37,920 nucleotides of DNA from an uncultured Leuconostoc sp. (GTDB lineage Bacteria; Bacillota; Bacilli; Lactobacillales; Lactobacillaceae). The position numbers and the translations under genes were made by a program. The DNA is taken from assembly GCF_946222815.1 (NCBI RefSeq), contig NZ_CAMJRK010000004.1, positions 1 to 37,920 of the forward strand. The letters run 5' to 3'. The notes below the pieces were generated by a model. The model was not told the DNA's origin and searched no databases. It saw nothing but the letters and a program-made list of their open reading frames with translations. Shown piece by piece: positions 16,328-25,323 of this stretch; the first letter of the stretch is position 1, and every line of letters starts with the position of its first letter.

Positions 16328-16358
16328 AAAAACCTGTACCACAGTGGCACAGGTTTTT
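16328..16358 (+). terminator. Terminator of rpmF
   Basis: A 10-bp stem aaaaacctgt / acaggttttt, with an inner cca/tgg pairing, runs into six T. It ends about 18 bp before the cutC -10 box. Confidence 0.9.
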
Positions 16359-16387
16359 TGTTTGCAATTTTATGGTAAAATGGTGAC

Positions 16388-17023
16388 ATGACAATTACAA
16401 TTAGAGAAGCAGCGGTTGACTCTGTCGAAGCTGCCAAACAAATGCGCCAAAAAGGCGCTGATCGTATTGAACTAAATAGTCGGTTAGACTTAGGTGGACT
16501 AACACCAGACACACGTACAATCATTGATACACTGATTGCAATTGAAGATGTGCCAGTCGTTATTATGGTGCGTCCCCGTGGGGGCGATTTCGCCTATTCT
16601 GACATTGAATTGCAACAAATGCATGATAGTTTACAACAAATTGCTGATCTTGGTGGGCAATTTGTAACATTTGGTGTTGTTCATGACGGCTTTTTAGACA
16701 AAGATGCCATGTCTGAATTAATTGTACGTGCTACTGAATTAAATTTACAAGTTATTATGCACATGGCATTTGATGCTATTGATTATGACCAACAACAGCA
16801 AGCAATGTATTGGTTATCAGAGCATCATGTCAATCGCATTTTAACACATGGTGGTGACCTTACTACACCAATTATCGCTTTATTACCACATTTACAGGTA
16901 CTTGTGAACGCTGCACCAGCTAATTTAACAATCTTACCTGGCGGTGGTATTACAGTTGCCAATTCACAAGCTATTGCTAATACACTTGGTGTAACTGAAG
17001 TGCATGGATCTAAGATTATCTAG
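16388..17023 (+). CDS. cutC: CutC family protein
   Basis: This 211-residue TIM-barrel protein has the CutC signatures AVDSVEAAKQMRQKGADRIEL, GGLTPDTRTI, IMVRPRGGDFAYS, MHMAFDAI and HVNRILTHGG. CutC was named for copper homeostasis but its biochemical function is unsettled. The family cysteine after IEL (usually ELC) is Asn here, and no other cysteine is present, which argues against copper binding through thiols. An extended -10 (TGG-TAAAAT, 16376-16381) sits 6 nt before the ATG, so the mRNA may be leaderless; the gene follows the rpmF terminator closely. Confidence 0.88.
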   Translation: MTITIREAAVDSVEAAKQMRQKGADRIELNSRLDLGGLTPDTRTIIDTLIAIEDVPVVIMVRPRGGDFAYSDIELQQMHDSLQQIADLGGQFVTFGVVHDGFLDKDAMSELIVRATELNLQVIMHMAFDAIDYDQQQQAMYWLSEHHVNRILTHGGDLTTPIIALLPHLQVLVNAAPANLTILPGGGITVANSQAIANTLGVTEVHGSKII

Positions 17024-17033
17024 CTTTGAAACG

Positions 17034-17065
17034 GCCTCTTTAACGCTATCGTTAAAGGCTTTTTT
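17034..17065 (+). terminator. Terminator of cutC
   Basis: A stem gcc-(tc bulge)-tttaacg / cgttaaaggc with loop ctat is followed by a T run, just after the cutC stop. Confidence 0.82.
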
Positions 17066-17138
17066 AATAAAAAAATTAAATTATATGCTATTAATTCAGC
17101 GTTACAATACAATATAATAATAAGTGAGGTACTATAAT

Positions 17139-18836
17139 ATGCCATTAGATGGCCTTTTCACACATGCCCTGGTGCATGAACTTAATGAACTAATCGTTGG
17201 CGGGCGTATCACAAAAGTACACCAACCTTATCCAAACGAAGTTGTACTAGTTGTCCGTAATAACAGTGTTAACTATCCTGTTCTTTTAAGCGCTCATCCA
17301 ACTTATGCAAGGACACAAATCACACACATCCCCTATGAAAATCCACAAACTGCACCTAATTTTGTCATGTTTTTGCGACGCTATTTAGAAGGCGCTAAAA
17401 TACAAAAAATTGAACAGGTGGAAAATGATCGCATCATCAACTTCTATGTCAACGCACGTAACGAATTAGGAGATATTCAAGAAATTCGTTTAACGCTTGA
17501 AATGATGGGACGTCACTCTAATTTGTTTTTAATCCGTGAGACTGACTCTCGTATTCTAGAACTTATTAAGCACGTACCAGCCGATCAAAACCGTGTCCGT
17601 TCACTAATGCCTGGTGCAACATACGTCTTTCCACCAGCGCAAAATCTCAAAAATCCATTCACTGATGGTGCCTTAGAAGCGCTAGCACCAATGATTTTAG
17701 ATACACCTTTTGATGACTGGGCCAAATTTATTCAATCCACGTATCAAGGATTCGGCCGTGATTCTGCTCAGGTTTTGGCTCATACCATTAATCAAGATGG
17801 TGATCATTTAGCACACGCTAAAAATTGGTTAGCACGCTTTAACAATTTAAAGCCAACGCTTTTCACTGCCGAAAAAGGGACACTAAGTTATGCTGCTTTT
17901 GATTGGTTGCAAGATTATGCGACTAGTGAACACTTTCATACCCTTGGTGATATGCTAGATGCTTACTATATTGGTAAAGCAGAACGTGAACGCGTCAACC
18001 AACAAGCTGGTTCATTAGTTCGAGTTGTCAAAAATGAACTTAAGAAAAATAACTCAAAACGCAAAAAATTATTAGGAACGCTCGATGATGCAACAAACGC
18101 TAATGATCTTAAAGTCATGGGTGATTTGTTGATTACATACCCTCATCTCGTTCAAAAAGGTATGACATCAGTTGAAATTGAAAATTACTATGATGACAAT
18201 CATTTACTTAAAATCACATTAGATCCTAAATTAAACGGCTTGAGGAACGCTGAAAAATATTTCACTAAATATCGTAAATTACGAACAGCTGTGGCCTATG
18301 TGAATGAACAAATGGCCTTAACAGATGCTGAAATTGATTATTTTAATAACATTGTCGCACAACTTGATGTCGCTTCTCCAAAAGACGTTGAAGATATTCG
18401 CTTGGAATTAACCAATGGTGGTTACATTCGTGCTAATAAAAAGAGCAAACAAAAGCCTAAAGTCTCAAAACCAGATAAATTTGAAAGTTCAGATGGTACA
18501 CTGATTGAAGTTGGTAAGAATAATCTACAAAATGAACGCCTATCTCTAAAACAAGCTGATCGTCGTGATATTTGGCTCCATGTTCAAAAAATACCTGGTT
18601 CCCATGTTATTATTCACTCAGCAAATCCATCAGATGAAACACTAGTCGAAGCCGCAAAACTAGCCGCTTACTTTAGTAAAGCACGTGACTCGGCAAATAT
18701 TCCAGTTGATTATTTGCCAGCCGGCAAACTACGTAAACCAAATGGCTCAAAACCTGGTTTTGTCATTTTTGAAGGACAACAAACCATCTATGTGACCCCG
18801 GATGCTAGTTTAGTCGCTCGTTTAAAAATTAAATAA
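17139..18836 (+). CDS. rqcH: Ribosome quality control protein RqcH (NFACT family, FbpA)
   Basis: RqcH binds obstructed 50S subunits and recruits tRNA-Ala to add C-terminal alanine tails that mark stalled nascent chains for degradation; older annotation calls it a fibronectin-binding protein. The 565-residue product has the NFACT-N start MPLDGLFTHALVHEL, the LEMMGRHSNLFLI motif, a central coiled-coil region (about 290-430) and the C-terminal NFACT-R domain (DRRDIWLHVQKIPGSHVII). Counting from the ATG at 17139, the key tRNA-contacting pair is Asp97-Arg98, the same positions as in Bacillus. An upstream GTG (17124) lies next to the gagg ribosome site and is rejected as start. Confidence 0.92.
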   Translation: MPLDGLFTHALVHELNELIVGGRITKVHQPYPNEVVLVVRNNSVNYPVLLSAHPTYARTQITHIPYENPQTAPNFVMFLRRYLEGAKIQKIEQVENDRIINFYVNARNELGDIQEIRLTLEMMGRHSNLFLIRETDSRILELIKHVPADQNRVRSLMPGATYVFPPAQNLKNPFTDGALEALAPMILDTPFDDWAKFIQSTYQGFGRDSAQVLAHTINQDGDHLAHAKNWLARFNNLKPTLFTAEKGTLSYAAFDWLQDYATSEHFHTLGDMLDAYYIGKAERERVNQQAGSLVRVVKNELKKNNSKRKKLLGTLDDATNANDLKVMGDLLITYPHLVQKGMTSVEIENYYDDNHLLKITLDPKLNGLRNAEKYFTKYRKLRTAVAYVNEQMALTDAEIDYFNNIVAQLDVASPKDVEDIRLELTNGGYIRANKKSKQKPKVSKPDKFESSDGTLIEVGKNNLQNERLSLKQADRRDIWLHVQKIPGSHVIIHSANPSDETLVEAAKLAAYFSKARDSANIPVDYLPAGKLRKPNGSKPGFVIFEGQQTIYVTPDASLVARLKIK

Positions 18837-18857
18837 CCCGTTACTCACATTCCCCTA

Positions 18858-18886
18858 TTGACAAACTAGATAAATTTCTGTTACAT
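18858..18886 (+). promoter_or_regulatory. Candidate promoter of the MFS gene
   Basis: TTGACA (18858-18863), 17-bp spacer, TTACAT (18881-18886). The -35 is perfect and the -10 weak. It lies upstream of the hairpin at 18934-18983, so that hairpin would be inside the transcript leader. Confidence 0.5.
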
Positions 18887-18933
18887 TTATTTAAGTTGTT
18901 TCGTACAGATAGCGCGGATTAAATTCGGGCCGA

Positions 18934-18983
18934 AAAAAGAGGCGTGACATTATCATTTTTTTGATAATGTCACACCTCTTTTT
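18934..18983 (+). terminator. Long hairpin terminator or attenuator before the MFS gene
   Basis: A 22-bp stem with one mismatch (arms 18934-18955 and 18962-18983) has a T-only loop and ends in a T run. It lies between rqcH and the MFS transporter gene, only about 10 bp before the latter's ribosome site (aaggag). It may simply end rqcH transcription. With a promoter at 18858 it could also work as an attenuator. Confidence 0.8.
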
Positions 18984-19006
18984 ATTTATTTAAGGAGAAA
19001 ATCATA

Positions 19007-20344
19007 ATGACAACAAAAAATTGGCGTGTTATTCCAGCCGTTATTGCAGCGGGTATTCTAAGCTTTAGTGGTGTTTTAATTGAAACCTCAATGAACGTCA
19101 CCTTTCCTAAGTTAATGTCGGAATTTGGTACGAACGCCAACGGTGTGCAATGGGTTACTACCGGTTATTTACTAGCAATTGCCATCATTGTACCCATTTC
19201 AGCATTTTTAATTCGCAATTTTTCAACCAAAGCGTTATTCATTTTATCAAATTTTTTGTTTCTATTTGGTACAGTTTTGGATAGCTTTTCTCCTTCACTA
19301 ACATTATTATTGGTTGGTCGTATACTTCAAGGTATTGGTACAGGTATTGCCTTGCCGTTAATGTTTCATATTATTTTGACCAAGTCACCCATTAAAAATC
19401 GTGGCATGATGATGGGCATTGGCAGCATGATTACATCACTTGCGCCAGCAGTTGGACCGACATATGGCGGTATTTTACTGAATACATTGGGTTGGCGATC
19501 AATATTCTGGTTTTTAATTATTTTAATTATTATTTCTTTCATTATTGGCTTAATCAGTATACCATCAGAAAAAGTGCAACGGACAGAAAAATTCCCCTTC
19601 AAAACATTTATTTTCTTGGCCCTTGGTTTAAGCTTTGTTCTATTATCAATTGAAAAAATGTCACTGTTAATGGCAATAATTGGTATTTTCTCACTCGTTA
19701 TTTTTTATATCATTAACCAAAAACAAAAACTATTACAACTAATACTATTTCAAAATAGTCGTTTCAATTTTTATATGTATGGCTTCTTAGCCTATCAGGC
19801 CATTTTGCTAGGCTTATCGTTTATTTTACCAAACTATTTGCAACTAAATTTACACGTAAGTGCGGCGGCAGCGGGTGCATTTATGTTTCCAGGTGCCCTT
19901 ATTAGTGCGGCTTTGGCACCTATATCTGGTTCATTACTGGACAAGATCGGTCAATATCGTCCCATATTATTGGGGCTCATTATCTCAACAGTTGCGCTAT
20001 CTTTCATGTTTCTCTATTTTTCTAGTCTTAATTTTTGGACGTTAATGTTAAGCCACATGTTATTGATGGTTGGTATTGGGTTATCATATGCTAACTTGAT
20101 GACTGTCACGTTAGCAACATTACCTGCAAATGAAACAGCTGATGGTAATAGTATTTTAAACACCACACAACAATTTGTTGGCGCAACGGCAACAGCTGTT
20201 GTCGCTCAAGTAATCACGACTGCCATGCATAAAAGTCCAGCAAATGGTATGATTATCGGTTCCAAGCAAGGTATTGGCGGTTTAACTATTTTGATTATTG
20301 TGTCACTTATTTTGTTCATTGCGGTCAATAGACATCAAAAGTAA
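19007..20344 (+). CDS. MFS drug exporter (DHA2, EmrB/QacA type)
   Basis: This 445-residue integral membrane protein of the major facilitator superfamily has about 12-14 hydrophobic segments. It shows the DHA2 start ETSMNVTFPKLMSEFG, followed by QWVTTGYLL, and the antiporter motif C-like GRILQGIGTGIALPL. Motif A-related SGSLLDKIGQYRPILLG occurs in the second half, and NSILNTTQQFVGATATAVV follows near the C-terminus. It probably exports toxic compounds by proton antiport; the substrate cannot be read from sequence. It is monocistronic: a strong hairpin precedes its ribosome site and a bidirectional terminator follows. Confidence 0.88.
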   Translation: MTTKNWRVIPAVIAAGILSFSGVLIETSMNVTFPKLMSEFGTNANGVQWVTTGYLLAIAIIVPISAFLIRNFSTKALFILSNFLFLFGTVLDSFSPSLTLLLVGRILQGIGTGIALPLMFHIILTKSPIKNRGMMMGIGSMITSLAPAVGPTYGGILLNTLGWRSIFWFLIILIIISFIIGLISIPSEKVQRTEKFPFKTFIFLALGLSFVLLSIEKMSLLMAIIGIFSLVIFYIINQKQKLLQLILFQNSRFNFYMYGFLAYQAILLGLSFILPNYLQLNLHVSAAAAGAFMFPGALISAALAPISGSLLDKIGQYRPILLGLIISTVALSFMFLYFSSLNFWTLMLSHMLLMVGIGLSYANLMTVTLATLPANETADGNSILNTTQQFVGATATAVVAQVITTAMHKSPANGMIIGSKQGIGGLTILIIVSLILFIAVNRHQK

Positions 20345-20391
20345 TTCGTTATCATTATAAACATGCGTCATCAAAAGTTAATTATTGCATA

Positions 20392-20425
20392 AAAAAAGTT
20401 GACCTTCACACAGGTCAACTTTTTT
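20392..20425. terminator. Bidirectional terminator between the MFS gene and argF
   Basis: A 13-bp stem aaaaaagttgacc / ggtcaactttttt with loop ttcacaca serves the convergent MFS (plus) and argGHF (minus) transcripts. Confidence 0.9.
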
Positions 20426-20427
20426 AT

Positions 20428-21441
20428 TCACGCTTCTGGTATAAACATATTACCTAATGTTGCTGCCATAACTGCTTTAATCGTATGTAATCGATTTTCC
20501 GCTTGTTCAAATTGATGTGCATAAGATGCATGAAATACATCGTCTGTAATTTCCATCTCTGAAATACCAAATTTGTCATATATTTCCTGTGACATCGTGG
20601 TATTTAAATCATGAAACGCTGGTAAATCATGTAGCACAATGACGTCATCATTATGAGTCTTGGCTACCAATTGCGCGTTAATTTGATATGGTGTCAGCAG
20701 TTTAATACGTTCTTCAAATGTCTCTTCTTCACCCATAGAGGCCCAGACATCTGTATAAAGTACATCAACGCCATCAACACCTTTAGCAACATCATCAGTC
20801 ACCATAATATTTGCACCAGACACGGCTGCTTTTTGTGCTGCCAATGACTGAATTGCTGCTGTTGGCTGTAAGCTCTTCGGCGCAACGATATGTATATTAA
20901 CACCTAAAATAGCACCAGTGACTAGCAACGAGTTAGCCACATTATTTCGACCGTCTCCCATATAAGCCAGCGTCACACCTTCTAATCGCTTAAATTGTTC
21001 TTTAATTGTTAGAAAATCGGCCAACATTTGTGTTGGATGCCAGTCATCTGTTAGGCCATTCCAAACTGGCACACCAGAATATTTTGCTAATCCTTCAACC
21101 ACATCCTGTGAAAAACCACGATATTCAATACCATCATACATGCGACCAAATACTTTTGCAGTGTCTTCTAATGATTCTTTTTTGCCAAATTGAATATCAT
21201 TTTTACCTAAAAACTCAGCATGGGCACCTAAATCATTAGCGGCCACGGTAAAGCTTGAACGCGTTCTTGTTGATGACTTTTCAAACAGTAACGCAATATT
21301 TTTACCTTGAAGATAGTGATGTTCTATATTCTGTTGCTTTAGATATTTAAAGTGTGCCGACAAATCAATCAACGTTTCTAATTCTTTTTTTGTAAAATCA
21401 CTTTCCTTCAAAAATGATTTTCCTTGGAAATGTGAATTCAT
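20428..21441 (-). CDS. argF: Ornithine carbamoyltransferase, atypical HDLP motif
   Basis: This 337-residue enzyme forms citrulline from ornithine and carbamoyl phosphate. It has the carbamoyl-phosphate motif SSTRTRSSF, FGRMYDGIEYRG, HPTQMLADFLT, MGDGRNNVANS and the SMG loop (DVWASMGEE) that marks ornithine enzymes. The usual HCLP ornithine motif reads VLHDLPAFHD: the cysteine is replaced by Asp. The gene is last in argGHF and overlaps the argH stop by one base (TAATG). The context fits anabolic ArgF rather than catabolic ArcB, as no arcA or arcC is nearby. A different carbamoyl acceptor cannot be excluded. Confidence 0.9.
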   Translation of the reverse strand: MNSHFQGKSFLKESDFTKKELETLIDLSAHFKYLKQQNIEHHYLQGKNIALLFEKSSTRTRSSFTVAANDLGAHAEFLGKNDIQFGKKESLEDTAKVFGRMYDGIEYRGFSQDVVEGLAKYSGVPVWNGLTDDWHPTQMLADFLTIKEQFKRLEGVTLAYMGDGRNNVANSLLVTGAILGVNIHIVAPKSLQPTAAIQSLAAQKAAVSGANIMVTDDVAKGVDGVDVLYTDVWASMGEEETFEERIKLLTPYQINAQLVAKTHNDDVIVLHDLPAFHDLNTTMSQEIYDKFGISEMEITDDVFHASYAHQFEQAENRLHTIKAVMAATLGNMFIPEA

Positions 21442-22826
21442 TAACGTGCCTCCAAATTTTTTTCATGTCGTGCAATTTCTTTTTTAACATTTTCAACGGC
21501 TGTACCGCCAATAGATGTGCGCCGATTAACTGCTGTTTCTGATTCTAAAACGTGATAAATATCAGCTTCAATTTGCGGTGCTGCTGCTTGTAAAGTAGCC
21601 AGTGGTGTCTTTTGTAACGGTGTATGTGTTTGCAACCCTTGTAATACAAGTTGGCCAACAATGGCATGCGCTTCACGAAAAGGGACACCTTTTGTGGCTA
21701 AATAATCAGCTAATTCTGTCGCATTAGAAAAATCATCTTGTGTAGAGGCTAGCATGCGTTCTTCATGAACTTTTAAGCCGCTTAACATACCGGTGAATAT
21801 TTTGATTGATGCAATCACCGTGTCCATTACATCAAAAACTTGTTCTTTGTCTTCTTGCATGTCTTTATTATATGCCAGTGGTAATGATTTCATCGTGGTC
21901 AATAAAGCCATTAAAGCACCGTAAGTTCGTCCTGTTTTACCACGAACGAGTTCTGCAAAATCGGCATTTTTCTTTTGAGGCATAATTGATGAACCTGTTG
22001 AAAAATCGTCTGACAGTTCAATATAATTAAATTCATATGTCGACCAAAGAATTAATTCCTCAGCCATCCGTGATAAATGCATCATCAAAATTGCTGCATT
22101 TGATAAAAACTCTAACGCAAAATCGCGATCTGAAACAGCATCTAGTGAATTATGATAAATATCGCCGAATCCTAATTCAGCTGCCACAAATTCACGGTCA
22201 ATCGGGAAAGTTGTTCCCGCAAGGGCTGCTGCCCCTAAAGGTAAAATATCAGTGTGTAGCTGATTAAATTCAAAACGCTCATAATCTCTTTGGAACATGT
22301 CAAAGTAAGCTAATAAATAATGACCATAGGTTATCGGTTGTGCATGTTGCAAATGCGTATAACCAGACATAATCGTCCCTGCGTGCGTATTTGCCAATGT
22401 CAGTAATTCTTGTTGTAACTCAGTTACTGCGTCAAGTACGTGTGGCAAACGATGTTTAACCCATAAATGAAAGTCAGTCGCAACCTGGTCATTTCGTGAA
22501 CGCGCTGTATGCAGTTTTCCAGCAACCGCACCAATTTTTTCAGTTAACAAAGATTCCATATTCATATGAATATCTTCGTTCTTAACATCAAATATTAACT
22601 TACCAGCACTTAAATCTTGTTGTAAGGCTTTTAAACCAGCAACAATTTGTTCTGACTCATGAGGCGCAATAATATTTTGCTGTCCTAACATTTTAGCATG
22701 GGCAATTGATCCTTCAAGATCTTCTGATGCCATTTGTTGATCAAAATGAATTGACGCCCCGAACTCATCTACCCATTCGGCTGCTTTAGCAGTGAAACGG
22801 CCACCCCACAATTTTGTTGTTGCCAT
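21441..22826 (-). CDS. argH: Argininosuccinate lyase
   Basis: ArgH splits argininosuccinate into arginine and fumarate. The 461-residue product has the fumarase/aspartase-superfamily signature GSSIMPQKKNAD, the N-terminal KLWGGRF motif, HTARSRNDQVATDFHLW, and SGYTHLQHAQPITYGHYLL with the catalytic region. It is the second gene of argGHF, 39 bp after argG, and is translationally coupled to argF. A small hairpin (ggcg/cgcc) lies in the argG-argH gap. Confidence 0.96.
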   Translation of the reverse strand: MATTKLWGGRFTAKAAEWVDEFGASIHFDQQMASEDLEGSIAHAKMLGQQNIIAPHESEQIVAGLKALQQDLSAGKLIFDVKNEDIHMNMESLLTEKIGAVAGKLHTARSRNDQVATDFHLWVKHRLPHVLDAVTELQQELLTLANTHAGTIMSGYTHLQHAQPITYGHYLLAYFDMFQRDYERFEFNQLHTDILPLGAAALAGTTFPIDREFVAAELGFGDIYHNSLDAVSDRDFALEFLSNAAILMMHLSRMAEELILWSTYEFNYIELSDDFSTGSSIMPQKKNADFAELVRGKTGRTYGALMALLTTMKSLPLAYNKDMQEDKEQVFDVMDTVIASIKIFTGMLSGLKVHEERMLASTQDDFSNATELADYLATKGVPFREAHAIVGQLVLQGLQTHTPLQKTPLATLQAAAPQIEADIYHVLESETAVNRRTSIGGTAVENVKKEIARHEKNLEAR

Positions 22827-22865
22827 AATTATTCTCCCTTATGTACGGCGAAAAACGCCATGTAG

Positions 22866-24092
22866 TTACTTAATTTTATTTTTCTTATCTACTGAATGAA
22901 CATGGTTAACTTGCTCATACACAGTATTACTTAATGTCCACAACTTAATAAAGCCAACCGCTGCTTCTTGGTCAAATGATGACGCACTTGTATAAGTAGC
23001 CAAATCTTCATCATACAATGAGTTATGCTCTGATTGACGTGCAACCGCAATCGCATTGCCCTTGAACATTTTCATTTTAACAACACCATTAACATTCTTT
23101 TGTGTCTCATCAATAAATGCCATCAATCCATCAAACAATGGTGATACCCATTTAGCTTCGTACACCAAATTGGCTAATTGTTGCTCGATCATTGGCTTGA
23201 AATGGGCAACATCACGTTCTAATGTCAAATCTTCTAGATCCTTGTGGGCTGTCATTAATACAGCTGCAGCAGGTGCTTCATAGATTTCACGTGACTTAAT
23301 CCCTACTAAACGATTTTCAATATGGTCAATTCGACCAATACCATGTGCGCCAGCAAGTTCATTTAATTTGATAATCAAATCAGCTAACGGCATTTCAATG
23401 CCATCAAGTGCAACTGGTATACCAGCAGCAAAGGTCACATCGATAAACTCAGCTTCATTTGGTGTTTTTTCAATTGGTGTTGTTAAAGCATACGCACCTT
23501 CTGGTGCTTGATTCCAAGGATTTTCTAAGATACCAGCTTCATTGGCACGGCCCCAAAGATTTTCATCAATTGAATAAGGTGATTCCAAACCAACGGGTAC
23601 GGGGACATTATGTTCAGCAGCATACGCAATTTCTTCTTCACGTGACCACTGGAACTCACGAATGGGTGCTTCAATCTTCATATCAGGATCTAAAGCATGA
23701 ATAGCTGCTTCAAAACGGACTTGGTCATTACCATGACCAGTTGAACCGTGGGCAATGGCAACAGCATCATTTTCATGGGCAATATCAACAAGCTTTTTGA
23801 TAATCAAAGGTCGTGATAAGGCAGAAACCATTGGATATTCACCTTCATACAACATGTTAGCTTTGATGACAGGTGCCACATATTGATCAGCAAACTCAGC
23901 TTGGGCATCAATCACAATCGATTGGCTCGCACCAACTTGAAGCGCCTTGGCTTGAATCATGTCCATATCTTTGCCATGTTGACCAACATTCAAAACAACA
24001 GCTATAATTTCATAACCTTTGCTTTTCAACCAAGGAATGGCCACCGATGTATCTAAACCGCCTGAATATGCTAATACTAATTTTTCTGTCAT
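22866..24092 (-). CDS. argG: Argininosuccinate synthase
   Basis: ArgG condenses citrulline and aspartate using ATP. The 408-residue product has the N-type ATP pyrophosphatase P-loop LAYSGGLDTSVA at the N-terminus, AIAHGSTGHGNDQVRFE, the citrulline-binding stretch SPYSIDENLWGR and the family C-terminal region, with tyrosine in place of common cysteines. It heads argGHF behind a TTGAAT-17-TAATAT promoter with candidate ArgR sites. A ggaggac ribosome site precedes the ATG. Confidence 0.96.
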   Translation of the reverse strand: MTEKLVLAYSGGLDTSVAIPWLKSKGYEIIAVVLNVGQHGKDMDMIQAKALQVGASQSIVIDAQAEFADQYVAPVIKANMLYEGEYPMVSALSRPLIIKKLVDIAHENDAVAIAHGSTGHGNDQVRFEAAIHALDPDMKIEAPIREFQWSREEEIAYAAEHNVPVPVGLESPYSIDENLWGRANEAGILENPWNQAPEGAYALTTPIEKTPNEAEFIDVTFAAGIPVALDGIEMPLADLIIKLNELAGAHGIGRIDHIENRLVGIKSREIYEAPAAAVLMTAHKDLEDLTLERDVAHFKPMIEQQLANLVYEAKWVSPLFDGLMAFIDETQKNVNGVVKMKMFKGNAIAVARQSEHNSLYDEDLATYTSASSFDQEAAVGFIKLWTLSNTVYEQVNHVHSVDKKNKIK

Positions 24093-24124
24093 TTTTCTGT
24101 CCTCCGTATTTATGCTATGTATTT

Positions 24125-24153
24125 ATATTAACGCCTTTTGTTTATTTATTCAA
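24125..24153 (-). promoter_or_regulatory. Promoter of argGHF
   Basis: TTGAAT (24148-24153), 17-bp spacer, TAATAT (24125-24130) on the minus strand, about 30 nt before the argG ATG. Confidence 0.72.
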
Positions 24154-24166
24154 CACTTTACTGACT

Positions 24167-24208
24167 ATATACATATAAATAATGTATATGTCTTATTTAT
24201 ATGTATAT
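24167..24208 (-). promoter_or_regulatory. Candidate ArgR operator sites upstream of argG
   Basis: The octamer atgtatat occurs three times: inverted at 24167-24174, direct at 24182-24189 and at 24201-24208. The first two form a dyad with a 7-bp spacer, and the second and third are 19 bp apart, about two helical turns. They lie just upstream of the argG -35. AT-rich dyads of this kind are typical for ArgR-family repressors, but the half-site differs from the classic TGAATAAATT-like box. Confidence 0.45.
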
Positions 24209-24222
24209 TTTTGCAAATAAAA

Positions 24223-24258
24223 AACCTGATAACTTTATTTTGTCCAAGTTATCGGGTT
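24223..24258 (-). terminator. Terminator of the LCP-family gene
   Basis: A 13-bp stem with one G-U pair (aacctgataactt / aagttatcgggtt), followed on the minus strand by a T run, lies just after the stop codon. Confidence 0.85.
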
Positions 24259-24263
24259 TATAA

Positions 24264-25253
24264 TTATTTTGATAGTTGTTCTGAAATAGCGTCATGGACA
24301 CGATCAATTTCTGTTTGACTCATGACTTCTACTGATCCAAATGCCCCCATGCTTTGTGTTGTCCCACGCATCTGATCTTGTTTAATATTTCCAAGTGCTG
24401 AGCGGTAACTTAATGCTAAGTTCTTCATCGATGATGTTGATACATCTGTTTGAACATTATTTGATAACGTATTTAATAATGAATCATTAAACAGACTACC
24501 CACACTTGCTGAATTTTTCAGTACACCTCGAAGAATAAGCTGTTGACGCATTTGACGACCATAATCACCATTTGGATCTTCATGTCGCATACGTGAAAAG
24601 GCTAGTGCTTCATTACCATCCATATGATATGTTTGATTGGCTGTAAATGAATACTGGTTTTTAGAATCTGCCTGCGTATCATCCCCTTCTGTTGTGAAGG
24701 TCAATGGTGACGTAACATCAACACCACCAACAGCATCAACCATTTTAACCAAACCACCCATATTAACTAAAATATAACCGCCATTAATCTTAATATTTAA
24801 TAGATTTTCAACTGCTTCCATAGCTGAATCAGCGTTGCCATAAGCAAACGCCGCGTTAATCTTCATTTGTTGTCCATTAACAGTAACTAATGTATCACGT
24901 GCAATAGATGTCATCGTGGTTATCTTAGTTGTTGGATTAACTGTCATAACAATCATCGTATCTGTACGGCCTTTATAGTCACGGCCCAATTCACCAGTAT
25001 CTGTCCCTAATAATAAATAAGATACTGGTTGCTTATTGGCTGTTATTTTATCAGCTTTTTTGGTCGTTTGCGATGGATTTTGTATTTTTGTCATTGTTCG
25101 GTTCATATTGTAGTAGGCATAACCACCCGTACCCAAACCAATTAATACTAACAAGCCAACCAGAAACAAAATTATATTACGAATTCTGTGCCGTTTTTTA
25201 GGTCTATTTTGGTTCCCCTTATTAGCCGATCGCATTTGCTCACGTGTTGACAT
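24264..25253 (-). CDS. LytR-CpsA-Psr (LCP) family protein
   Basis: LCP proteins attach teichoic acids or other glycopolymers to peptidoglycan. The product has a basic cytoplasmic N-terminus (to about residue 28), one transmembrane segment (NIILFLVGLLVLIGLGTGGY) and an extracellular LCP domain. That domain shows LLLGTDTGE, GRTDTMIVMTVNP, SIARDTLVTV and the conserved LAFSRMRHEDPNGDYGRQMRQQ. The start is placed at the ATG 25253 because the aggag site is 9 nt away; an ATG two codons earlier (25259) is only 3 nt from it. Which polymer it transfers is not evident. Confidence 0.92.
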   Translation of the reverse strand: MSTREQMRSANKGNQNRPKKRHRIRNIILFLVGLLVLIGLGTGGYAYYNMNRTMTKIQNPSQTTKKADKITANKQPVSYLLLGTDTGELGRDYKGRTDTMIVMTVNPTTKITTMTSIARDTLVTVNGQQMKINAAFAYGNADSAMEAVENLLNIKINGGYILVNMGGLVKMVDAVGGVDVTSPLTFTTEGDDTQADSKNQYSFTANQTYHMDGNEALAFSRMRHEDPNGDYGRQMRQQLILRGVLKNSASVGSLFNDSLLNTLSNNVQTDVSTSSMKNLALSYRSALGNIKQDQMRGTTQSMGAFGSVEVMSQTEIDRVHDAISEQLSK

Positions 25254-25323
25254 ATTCATGCACTCCTATAAATAGTTTTATCATTTATTCTAACACAACA
25301 AAAATTAATTTCTGATTAAAATG

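Noticed and set aside
25260..25323. Terminator between mgtE and the LCP gene
   Set aside because: I found no convincing stem with a T run; read-through between the two genes is possible.
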